Shown here in pieces: positions 36,771-45,356 of a DNA stretch of 50,886 bases. Position numbers and translations under genes: made by a program. Every line of letters begins with the position of its first letter. Position 1 is the stretch's first letter. This DNA is from Nemertoderma westbladi (lineage: Eukaryota; Xenacoelomorpha; Nemertodermatida; Nemertodermatidae). A model generated the notes under the pieces. It ran no database searches and had not been told where the DNA came from. It worked only from the letters and a program-made list of their open reading frames with translations. The DNA lies in assembly GCA_032718475.1 (NCBI GenBank), contig JAUCBJ010009160.1, positions 1 to 50,886 of the forward strand, given 5' to 3'.

Positions 36771-37414
36771 AAGGTCGTGTCTGTCCTTACCCAAGGTCGT
36801 GTCTGTCCTTACCCAAGGTCGTGTCTGTCCTCACCCAAGGTCGTGTCTATCCTTACCCAAGGTCGTGTCTGTCCTTACCCAAGGTCGTTTCTGTCCTTAC
36901 CCAAGGTCGTGTCTGTCCTTACCCAAGGTCGTGTCTGTCCTTACCCAAGGTCGTGACTGTCCTTACCCAAGGTCGTGACTGTCCTTACCCAAGGTCGTGA
37001 CTGTCCTTACCCAAGGTCGTGTCTGTCCTTACCCAAGGTCGTGTCTGTCCTTACCCAAGGTCGTGTCTGTCCTTACCCAAGGTCGTGTCTGTCCTTACCC
37101 AAGGTCGTGTCTGTCCTTACCCAAGGTCGTGTCTGTCCTTACCCAAGGTCGTGACTGTCCTTACCCAAGGTCGTGACTGTCCTTACCCAAGGTCGTGACT
37201 GTCCTTACCCAAGGTCGTGTCTGTCCTTACCCAAGGTCGTGACTGTCCTTACCCAAGGTCGTGTCTGTCCTTACCCAAGGTCGTGTCTGTCCTTACCCAA
37301 GGTCGTGTCTGTCCTTACCCAAGGTCGTGACTGTCCTTACCCAAGGTCGTGACTGTCCTTACCCAAGGTCGTGACTGTCCTTACCCAAGGTCGTGTCTGT
37401 CCTTACCCAAGGTC

Positions 37415-38674
37415 GGCTCTCCGCTGCTGCCCTCCAACTTACATAATGACTGCTTCCTCTGAGTTTGATGCCCATCAGGGAGGCTGTCAGATATAGTAGG
37501 TGGGTCTCTGTCTGACTGGTCCTGGCTAAAAGCACATCTTCCATCTTCAATGGGTGGTCTAGGCCTACGTACAGCTGCAGACCACGCCCCAGCAGCATAT
37601 GCTGCTTCAGCCTGCCAATCGCACAATCTAGTTAGCCGTATCCTCGGCCAACCCCCTTACAGACCCTCACCTTATTACAGCCATAGAAAGTCTCGCCCGT
37701 GCAGCGGAGAACCATGAATGGTCATCACCAGATAGGCTTCCTTCTCCTCTGACGCAACGCACACTCTCATGCCATTGACACAGCGAACCATCACCATTTA
37801 ATATCCACAGCTCCAAATACTCGTTCCATTGTCTCTATGCAACTCCACCTCATTAACTCATGCCGGAGATTGGCTACGTGTCATCCCATCTGCTCCACTG
37901 GGCCTTCACATATTGGATAGGGAATATCAAACTTGAGGTCGATACTGGCTGGGAATACGTATGTCTTCTGACCCATCCTCCTGCGCGGTCTGTGGGTTAG
38001 CATCGGGGAATACGTATGTCTTCCGACCCATCCTCCTGCGCGGTCTGTGGGTTAGACTGCCTGCAATACTGGCTGGGAATACGTATGTCTTCCGACCCAT
38101 CCTCCTGCGCGGTCTGTGGGTTAGCATCGGACAATTTTGGGGACCATAACATCGGATGTAGTGGGGCCAGCCACCGCATCAGCCATCACGACTCTCTCAG
38201 GGATGCAATCTTCTCTGCAGCACAATCTGCTGCTCTAACGCCCCAGAATGGAAGTGCCAGGCATTGTTGCCGGATCGCGCAGCCGCCCAGCTGATGTATA
38301 TTTTCCTATCTGGTGCAGAGGGCAACCCATGGCCTTGGATGTTACAGGTATATCTAGTCTCCAGGCCCTCACCATTCAGGGATCAGCCCGCCACCCGGGC
38401 CAGCTCTCACTGTTGCCAAGGAACGCAAGACAGCCGCCCACGCATCAAACTGCCGTTCCTCTGGGGTGGGGTTCACCTCACTTATAGTCGAAGACCTGGG
38501 GGGCTGGGAGTCCGAATCGGCACTCTGCATCCGGGAAGTTGGGCGGCTTCTAGCTCTCCGTCGACAACCCAGCAGATATTCCAGCGCCTGTCAGTCTGTC
38601 TGTGGCGCGGTAACGCCGCAATGTGGCTCCGCCGCGTAACCACAGTCTCACCATTCATTGACGGAGTACAGTAA
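37415..38674 (+). pseudogene. Decayed retroelement polyprotein, C-terminal part
   Basis: Read with frameshifts, the plus strand gives an ordered series of motifs. They are ALRCCPP at the array edge; DWSWLK and MGGLGLR with DHAPAAY (about 37514-37600); SPLTQRTLS (about 37740-37770); and GDWLRVIPSAPLGLHI (37865-37912). They continue with YWLGIRM, SSCAVCG (a CxxC knuckle), GDHNIGC with a following RISHHDSLRDA (38142-38210), GSRSRPADVYFP (38272-38307) and IFQRLSVCLWRGNAAMWL (about 38576-38629), ending at TAA 38672-38674. From family knowledge this is the region downstream of the RT domain in a widespread group of animal RT-bearing ORFs: thumb-side GGLG motif, C2H-type zinc knuckle, RPAD motif. 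At least three frame changes and several stops make it non-functional. Everything upstream is missing because the satellite begins there. Element class is not assigned. Confidence 0.7.
37951..38124 (+). repeat. 50-bp segment present three times
   Basis: A 50-bp core starting GGGAATACGT occurs at 37951, 38006 and 38075. The spacers are 5 bp and 19 bp. The 19-bp spacer repeats the flank TACTGGCT of copy 1. Copies differ by one base (TCTTCTG against TCTTCCG). The triplication lies over the CxxC knuckle of the retroelement relic and changes its frame. Confidence 0.85.
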
Positions 38675-39315
38675 ATTTTCAGTTTACTATTGCCATTTGC
38701 CTATCTATCACGCCCCTCCTTGCTATCTGTTCTTGTTTGTATTAAATTCGTTTGCAGTAATATTTTCGTGGTTTATTTTTTTAGTTAGTAATAATTGGTT
38801 TAATATGCACATGATTTTACTTTCTTTTATTCTATGTATTTTACTTATTCAAATTTACTTGTGCTGTGTATTATATGAGGAAATTTAATTTTATTTATGT
38901 TAATATGAATATTATTTAGGGGAAAATTAGTGTACTTTCTAGTTGTTTAAATAAAATTAACATAATTACAGGCGATATCAATCTTAATATCAATAAAACT
39001 ACTCAATATGTTTAATCGGTTTTTCAGACATTTGATCGAACGTTTTTGTTCGTTCCAGAATATTAAATAGCAGTTATCAATTATTACAAAGTGGCAGCCC
39101 TCCAGTTACAAGTAATATAAACAACAAATGGTCGAGTATTATCGAGGGGAGGGCCATAATTACAAAATGTCTTACATTAAATATATTTGGTTATAATGAA
39201 ATATTGTAAATATAAATAGTTTCACCACCTAGAGTTAATGTTAATTGTTAAAAAAAAAGTAGAATTCGTATTAATAACACCAGTTTCATCAAGATTAATA
39301 AAATTATATACCAAA
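38675..39315. other. AT-rich non-coding DNA
   Basis: Follows the stop codon of the retroelement relic and may contain its 3' untranslated region. Rich in TTTATT and AATAAA-like words on both strands. No coding pattern, tRNA or terminal repeat was recognised. Confidence 0.55.
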
Positions 39316-39587
39316 GTAACCATGGTAACCATAGGGGTGTAATGTAACTATGGCAACAAGTAGGAACTCTATTCCATTGTGATTTATTGAAACAGCAGCT
39401 CAAAATTCTGGAACAATCCTGACGTCATCACAAGTTATGAGTCCCGATGATTTATATGTAAATTCCCAATAAAGAATCGTGTTGTGACGTCATCAACTAC
39501 ATTGCATCCGATTTATTATCAACTATTATTATTGGGGGATTGTGGGTCACGTGATGTTGGCCGGGTAGTTTTCTGAAAGCGGATTGG
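39316..39587. promoter_or_regulatory. Cluster of RFX X-box, CRE, E-box and CCAAT-like sites
   Basis: GTAACCATGGTAAC (39316-39329) fits the RFX X-box consensus GTNRCC-N(0-3)-RGYAAC with no mismatch. GTAACTATGGCAAC (39344-39357) fits with one mismatch. Two perfect CREB/ATF palindromes TGACGTCA lie at 39420-39427 and 39485-39492. TCACGTGA (E-box) is at 39547-39554 and ATTGG (inverted CCAAT) at 39583-39587. The combination X-box, CRE and CCAAT resembles known RFX/CREB/NF-Y promoters. The cluster lies in the 3' flank of the carbonic anhydrase-related gene, so its target and direction are unknown. Confidence 0.4.
39512..39517 (-). terminator. Possible polyadenylation signal of the carbonic anhydrase-related gene
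   Basis: AATAAA on the minus strand (TTTATT on plus), about 350 bp past the stop codon at 39865-39867. No closer AATAAA was found on that strand. If a further 3' exon exists, this site would not be the true end. Confidence 0.3.
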
Positions 39588-39864
39588 TCAAGTCGTACTG
39601 GCCTTGGGATCGAACGGGACAAATTTTACCCTGAAAAATATAAAAATGATAAAAAACAAATAAATTAATATCAGAAATATGACGAGATGGAAGTAGTTTG
39701 ATTATCTGAAAACCGAAAGTAAATTTGTTTCAATTCATTGGGAATTCATGGTCTATTAAATATAAATAATGGCTGTGTTAAATACATGTTCTGGAATGAA
39801 AGTGACATCCATGCGAAGTGGTCAATTTCTTTAATAGGTACATTTAATGGTGATTAACAAAATT

Positions 39865-40209
39865 TCATAATCGCGAAATTAAGTGCCAGGCAGTGGTTAC
39901 CTGGCGACGTATTGTAAACAAACGAACCTGCCTGGTTTTATATTTCATGGGAATGTTAGTCCGTAGGGGCCGATTGTTGGTTGGTTGTACCGGTCGACTG
40001 GTTTCCGTGCTCAGCGGTTTATCGACATTGTGGGACCGGGTTCTGTGTTTCAGCACCTCGTTGTTCTGCCATCCTCGGAACACCTCGGAGACTCGGGTCT
40101 GCATCGACTGCCAACCAGGTATCAGTTGTTTCGTCTTCTTCTTTCGATCTGTTTCGCTGGTTTCGTTCGATGGTGGCCAACTGCTCCGTAACTGATTGAG
40201 ATCGTGAAA
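39865..40209 (-). CDS. CA10-like: Carbonic anhydrase-related protein (CA10/CA11-like), probable last exon
   Basis: The minus-strand frame begins after an acceptor (CTAACTTTTAG, AG at 40211-40210) in phase 0 and reads FHDLNQLRSS, a charged segment, RPVQPTNNRPLRTNI and a short tail to TGA at 39865. The RPVQPxNNRxxRTNI block is the C-terminal signature of CARP X/XI proteins; ordinary alpha-CAs have RPxQPLNGR. Joined to the exon at 42540-42712, it gives NETF-FHDLNQLR, matching the helix that follows the KPIY strand in alpha-CAs. About 50 extra residues, rich in K, E, R and T, lie between LRSS and RPVQP, and no convincing internal intron removes them. CARP X/XI proteins are secreted, non-catalytic CA homologues that bind neurexins in vertebrates; that role here is inferred only. 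A weak donor (CAG/GTAACC near 39900) could allow another 3' exon. Confidence 0.7.
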   Translation of the reverse strand, partial: FHDLNQLRSSWPPSNETSETDRKKKTKQLIPGWQSMQTRVSEVFRGWQNNEVLKHRTRSHNVDKPLSTETSRPVQPTNNRPLRTNIPMKYKTRQVRLFTIRRQVTTAWHLISRL

Positions 40210-40342
40210 CTAAAAGTTAGAGGCGATTGTCTTATTCAGTGACATTGTTAATGTTCAATGTTTTAAATGTGAAAAGTTACGTCTCAAAAAGTACATATTA
40301 TTTCCCCAGGGAGATAAAGTGTCCTAAAGAAATACATGTGCC

Positions 40343-42099
40343 CAGCGTTGTGCCTGTATCTCAGTAATGCAGTTACTTGAGGCAGATCTATTTTGGACCA
40401 GCGTTGTGGCTTATCTCAGTAATGCAGTTACTTGAGGCAGATTTCTTTTGGACCAGCGGTGTGGATGTATCTCAGTAATGCAGTTACTTGAGGCAGATTT
40501 ATTTTGGACCAGCGTTGTGGCTGTATCTCAGTAATGCAGTTACTTGAGGCAGATTTCTTTTGGACCAGCGGTGTGGCTGTATCTCAGTAATGCAGTTACT
40601 TGAGGCAGATTTATTTTGGACCAGCGTTGTGGCTGTATCTCAGTAATGCAGTTACTTGAGGCAGATTTATTTTGGACCAGCGTTGTGGCTGTATCTCAGT
40701 AATGCAGTTACTTGAGGCAGATCTATTTTGGACCAGCGTTGTGACTGTATCTCAGTAATGCAGTTACTCGAGGCAGATCTATTTTGGACCAGCGTTGTGG
40801 CTGTATCTCAGTAATGCAGTTACTTGAGGCAGATTTATTTTGGACCAGCGTTGTGGCCGTATCTCAGTAATGCAGTTACTTGAGGCAGATTTCTTTTGGA
40901 CCAGCGTTGTGGCTGTATCTCAGTAATGCAGTTACTTGAGGCAGATTTATTTTGGACCAGCGTTGTGGCTGTATCTCAGTAATGCAGTTACTTGAGGCAG
41001 ATTTATTTTGGACCAGCGTTGTGGCTGTATCTCAGTAATGCAGTTACTTGAGGCAGATCTATTTTGGACCAGCGTTGTGGCTGTATCTCAGTAATGCAGT
41101 TACTTGAGGCAGATTTATTTTGGACCAGCGTTGTGGCTGTATCTCAGTAATGCAGTTACTTGAGGCAGATTTATTTTGGACCAGCGTTGTGGCTGTATCT
41201 CAGTAATGCAGTTACTTGAGGCAGATCTATTTTGGACCAGCGTTGTGGCTGTATCTCAGTAATGCAGTTACTTGAGGCAGATTTCTTTTGGACCAGCGTT
41301 GTGGCTGTATCTCAGTAATGCAGTTACTTGAGGCAGATTTATTTTGGACCAGCGTTGTGGCTGTATCTCAGTAATGCAGTTACTTGAGGCAGATTTATTT
41401 TGGACCAGCGTTGTGGCTGTATCTCAGTAATGCAGTTACTTGAGGCAGATTTATTTTGGACCAGCGTTGTGGCTGTATCTCAGTAATGCAGTTACTTGAG
41501 GCAGATCTATTTTGGACCAGCGTTGTGGCTGTATCTCAGTAATGCAGTTACTTGAGGCAGATTTCTTTTGGACCAGCGGTGTGGATGTATCTCAGTAATG
41601 CAGTTACTTGAGGCAGATCTATTTTGGACCAGCGTTGTGGCTGTATCTCAGTAATGCAGTTACTTGAGGCAGATTTCTTTTGGACCAGCGTTGTGGCTGT
41701 ATCTCAGTAATGCAGTTACTTGAGGCAGATTTCTTTTGGACCAGCGTTGTGGCTGTATCTCAGTAATGCAGTTACTTGAGGCAGATTTCTTTTGGACCAG
41801 CGTTGTGGCTGTATCTCAGTAATGCAGTTACTTAAGGCAGATCTATTTTGGACCAGCGTTGTGGCTGTATCTCAGTAATGCAGTTACTTGAGGCAGATCT
41901 ATTTTGGACCAGCGTTGTGGCTGTATCTCAGTAGGGCAGTTACTTGAGGCAGATCTATTTTGGACCAGCGTTGTGGCTGTATCTCAGTAATGCAGTTACT
42001 TGAGGCAGATTTCTTTTGGACCAGCGTTGTGGCTGTATCTCAGTAATGCAGTTACTTGAGGCAGATTTCTTTTGGACCAGCGTTGTGGCTGTATCTCAG
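40343..42099 (+). repeat. 56-bp minisatellite, about 31 copies
   Basis: The unit contains CAGCGTTGTGGCTGTATCTC, AGTAATGCAGTTACTTGAGG and a variable CAGAT(T/C)(T/A)(A/C)TTTTGG segment. Spacing is 56 bp except for the first unit, which is shortened by one base. Three main versions (TTTATTTT, TTTCTTTT, TCTATTTT) are interspersed. It lies in the intron between the two carbonic anhydrase-related exons. Confidence 0.95.
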
Positions 42100-42334
42100 C
42101 TTCCTTGATCAACTTTTCCTCAGCTAATTTATAGAATCTGTCTCGCTTGTATTTCAGTAGCAGCTTGAAGTCACCTTTTGTCGTCACGTTTTTCTCAAGA
42201 TTTGCTGCTGCTTCGATAAAGGATAAGACTCTCCGACTTTGGAATAGCAATACAGTCAAACCAAGGTTTGGGTCTACGGTTAGTAGTCCAATATCCTGGT
42301 GAAGCCTCCACATTGCACCTGCTGTAAGATCCAT
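41996..42334 (-). CDS. Protein-like ORF of unknown identity running into the 56-bp minisatellite
   Basis: The ORF starts at an ATG two codons after an in-frame TAA. Its first 80 or so residues (42334 to about 42100) look like real protein: WRLHQDIGLL, LTVLLFQSRRVLSFIEAAAN, then an amphipathic K/E/R-rich stretch (FKLLLKYKRDRFYKLAEEKL). From about 42099 the frame enters minisatellite copies and ends there. I do not recognise the family. It lies in the intron of the carbonic anhydrase-related gene on the same strand, but splicing it in from the nearest good acceptor (CTTACAG near 42324) in phase 0 gives a stop, so it is not an obvious exon of that gene. It may be a gene or transposon fragment, or a chance ORF. 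Confidence 0.25.
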   Translation of the reverse strand: MDLTAGAMWRLHQDIGLLTVDPNLGLTVLLFQSRRVLSFIEAAANLEKNVTTKGDFKLLLKYKRDRFYKLAEEKLIKEAEIQPQRWSKRNLPQVTALLRYSHNAGPKEICLK

Positions 42335-42539
42335 GTACTGTTACTGTAGACGATGTCTATGTCACCTTCGAATCCCAACTAAGACCACACAGAGCTATAG
42401 AAAGAAATTGAGTTGCAGCAAGAAGTTACTATACAAAATTGCAATAAATTGTTAAACTTACAAATGATAGTTCGTAACAATGTGTTGGCATCAAGACCCC
42501 ACGAACTGTTCCTACTGCATAATAAATGTATAAACTTAC

Positions 42540-42712
42540 AAAGGTTTCGTTAGCGTAAATAGGTTTGTTCATAATGATGTATGTGACGACTTCTGTACAA
42601 GGGGGCACGCTTAGGGAACCGGGGTAGGTTATGTATTGGTCTGTGGCTGGAAATAAACTATCTTTGTTGTCGTTACTAATAACCATCAGGTCCCGTACAT
42701 ATCTGTTCTGAC
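42540..42712 (-). CDS. CA10-like: Carbonic anhydrase-related protein (CA10/CA11-like), internal exon
   Basis: A 173-bp exon lies between a good acceptor (TTTTTGCAG ending at 42713) and a consensus donor (GTAAGT, GT at 42539-42538). It enters in phase 1 and leaves in phase 0. It encodes QNRYVRDLMVIS, then YITYPGSLSVPPCTE and YIIMNKPIYANETF. In alpha-CAs this is the Y-x-Y-x-GSLTTPPC-E...W-x-(V/I)-x-x-x-PI segment that carries Thr199 and Thr200. Here those positions are Ser and Val. IIMNKP(I/V)Y is shared with CARP X/XI and not with catalytic CAs. The zinc ligands (His94, 96 and 119 in CA II numbering) belong to upstream exons not found in this window, so catalytic state cannot be judged. The next exon in the transcript is at 40209-39865. 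Confidence 0.8.
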
Positions 42713-42846
42713 CTGCAAAAAGTAAAAATTTATATTCTTTATAATGTATGCTCAATATTGAATATATATTTAAAATATTCCAAGGCAAAGCAAGACAACA
42801 GTCGGCCGAAACCGGAGGCAAGCCGAAGACACCTCTTTCGATAGCT

Positions 42847-45356
42847 GCTACCCGGAGGTAGAGGTGGGCGCTACTCATATCCGCTACCCGGAGGTAGGGG
42901 TGGGCGCTACACCTATCTGCTACCCGATGGTGGGGGTGGCGCTTCTCCTATCCGCTACCCGGAGGTAGGGGTGGGCGCTACTCATATCCGCTACCCGGAG
43001 GTAGGGGTGGGCGCTACTCCTATCTGCTACCCGAAGGTAGGGGTGGACGCTACTCCTATCTGCTACCCGAAGGTAGGGGTGGGCGCTACTCCTATCTGCT
43101 ACCCGAAGGTAGGGGTGGACGCTACTCCTATCTGCTACCCGAATGTAGGGGTGGGCGCTACTCCTATCTGCTACCCGAAGGTAGGGGTGGGCGCTACTCC
43201 TATCTGCTACCCGAAGGTAGGGGTGGGCGCTACTCCTATCCGCTACCCGAAGGTAGAGGTGGGCGCTACTCATATCCGCTACCCGGAGGTAGGGGTGGGC
43301 GCTACTCCTATCCGCTACCAGAAGGTAGGGGTGGGCGCTACTCATATCCGCTACCCGGAGGTAGGGGTGGGCGCTACTCCTATCCGCTACCCGAAGTTAG
43401 GGGTGGGCGCTACTCATATCTGCTACCCGAAGGTAGGGGTGGGCGCTACTCCTACAGTATTTGCTACCTGAAGGTAGGGGTAGGCGCTACTCCTATCCGC
43501 TACCCGAAGGTAGGGGTGGGCGCTACACCTATCTTCTACCCGATGGTGGGGGTGGCGCTTCTCCTATCTGCTACCCGGAGGTAGGGGTGGGCGCTACTCC
43601 TACCTGCTACCCGAAGGTAGGGGTGGGTGCTACTCCTACCTGCTACCCGAAGGTAGGGGTGGGCGCTACTCCTATCCGCTACCCGCAGGTAGGGGTGGGC
43701 GCTACTCCTACCTGCTACCCGAAGGTAGGGGTGGGCGCTACTCCTACCTGCTACCCGAAGGTAGGGGTGGGCGCTACTCATATCCGCTACCCGGAGGTAG
43801 GGTGGGCGCTACTCCTACCTGCTACCCGAAGATAGGGGTGGGCGCTACTCCTACCTGCTACCCGAAGGTAGGGGTGGGCGCTACTCCCATCTGCTACCCG
43901 AAGGTAGGGTTGGGCACTACTCCTATCTGCTACCCGAAGGTAGGGGTGGGCGCTACTCTTACCTGCTACCCAAAGGTAGGGGTGGGTGCTACTCCTATCT
44001 GCTACCCGAAGGTAGGGGTGGGCGCTACTCCTATCTGCTACCTGAAGGTATGGGTGGGCGCTACTCCTATCTGCTACCCGAAGGTAGGGGTGGGCGCTAC
44101 TCCTATCTGCTACCTGAAGGTAGGGGTGGGCGCTACTCCTATCTGCTACCCGAAGGTAGGGGTGGGCGCTACTCCTACCTGCTACCCGAAGGTAGGGGTG
44201 GGCGCTACTCCTACCTGCTACCTGAAGGTAGGGGTGGGCGCTACTCCTATCTGCTACCCGAAAGTAGGGGTGGGCGCTACTCCTACCTGCTACCCGAAGG
44301 TAGGGGTGGGCGCTACACCTACCTGCTACCCGAAGGTAGGGGTGGGCGCTACTCCTATCTGCTACCCGAAAGTAGGGGTGGGCGCTACTCCTATCTGCTA
44401 CCCGAAGGTAGGGGTGGGCGCTACTCCTATCTGCTACCCGAAGGTAGGGGTGGGCGCTACTCCTATCTGCTACCCGAAAGTAGGGGTGGGCGCTACTCCT
44501 ACCTGCTACCCGAAGGTAGGGGTGGGCGCTACTCCTATCTGCTACCCGAAAGTAGGGGTGGGCGCTACTCCTACCTGCTACCCGAAGGTAGGGGTGGGCG
44601 CTACTCCTATCTGCTACCCGAAAGTAGGGGTGGGCGCTACTCCTATCTGCTACCCGAAGGTAGGGGTGGGCGCTACTCCTATCTGCTACCCGAAGGTAGG
44701 GGTGGGCGCTACTCCTATCTGCTACCCGAAAGTAGGGGTGGGCGCTACTCCTATCTGCTACCCGAAGGTAGGGGTGGGCGCTACTCCTATCTGCTACCCG
44801 AAGGTAGGGGTGGGCGCTACTCCTATCTGCTACCCGAAGGTAGGGGTGGGCGCTACTCCTATCTGCTACCCGAAGGTAGGGGTGGGCGCTACTCCTATCT
44901 GCTACCCGAAGGTAGGGGTGGGCGCTACTCCTATCTGCTACCCGAAGGTAGGGGTGGGCGCTACTCCTATCTGCTACCCGAAAGTAGGGGTGGGCGCTAC
45001 TCCTATCTGCTACCCGAAGGTAGGGGTGGGCGCTACTCCTATCTGCTACCCGAAGGTAGGGGTGGGCGCTACTCCTATCTGCTACCCGAAAGTAGGGGTG
45101 GGCGCTACTCCTATCTGCTACCCGAAGGTAGGGGTGGGCGCTACTCCTATCTACTACCCGAAGGTAGGGGTGATCGCTACTCCTATCTGCTACCCGAAGG
45201 TAGGGGTGGGCGCTACTCCTACCTGCTACCCGAAGGTAGGGGTGGGCGCTACTCCTATCTGCTACCCGAAAGTAGGGGTGGGCGCTACTCCTATCTGCTA
45301 CCCGAAGGTAGGGGTGGGCGCTACTCCTACCTGCTACCCGAAGGTAGGGGTGGGAG
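42847..45356 (+). repeat. 36-bp minisatellite, about 70 copies
   Basis: The unit consists of GGTAGGGGTGGGCGCTACTC followed by CTATCTGCTACCCGAA, 36 bp in total. As 36 is a multiple of 3, several frames stay open on both strands (12-residue repeats such as GVGATPICYPKV or SSAHPYLRVADR), giving ORFs up to 529 codons that are not credible genes. The left third (to about 43800) is more diverged than the right. It starts about 135 bp from the carbonic anhydrase exon at 42712 and is probably intronic. Confidence 0.95.

Larger units (their letters stand above)
1124..37414 (+). repeat. 22-bp satellite DNA array, about 1,645 direct monomers
   Basis: The unit (for example 1145-1166) begins CCTTACCCAAGG and is repeated head-to-tail with one orientation throughout. 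From 1145 to 14741 the spacing is exactly 618 x 22 bp. From 14848 to 37401 it is 1,025 x 22 plus 3 bp, the extra 3 bp being a duplication of CCT at 22658-22661. Variation is therefore almost wholly by substitution. Common variants are CTGTCC to CTATCC, GGTCG to GATCG, GTGTC to GTGCC or GTGAC, CTTACC to CTCACC, TTACCC to TTAACC, and CCAAGG to CTAAGG. Because the unit is stop-free on the plus strand and 22 leaves remainder 1 on division by 3, all three plus frames read the same 22-residue peptide, producing huge artefactual ORFs. No promoter, splice pattern or codon bias supports coding. The right edge is abrupt (37414/37415). Confidence 0.97.

Noticed and set aside
1105-37000. Very long plus-strand ORFs (up to 3,641 codons) encoding a Cys/Pro-rich repeat protein
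   Set aside because: All three frames are open because the 22-bp unit lacks stops. Substitutions fall without regard to any frame, starts come from a random GTATGTCC variant, and no splice or promoter signal is present.
1124-37414. CRISPR array
   Set aside because: The repeats are directly adjacent with no spacers, and the window is eukaryotic.
1124-37414. Telomeric repeat
   Set aside because: The unit contains TTACCC, but the animal telomere repeat is TTAGGG/CCCTAA. The unit is 22 bp and is flanked by ordinary sequence on both sides.
39893-40199. Three plus-strand ORFs of 68-100 codons
   Set aside because: They are antisense to the carbonic anhydrase-related last exon, which has splice sites and family motifs on the minus strand.
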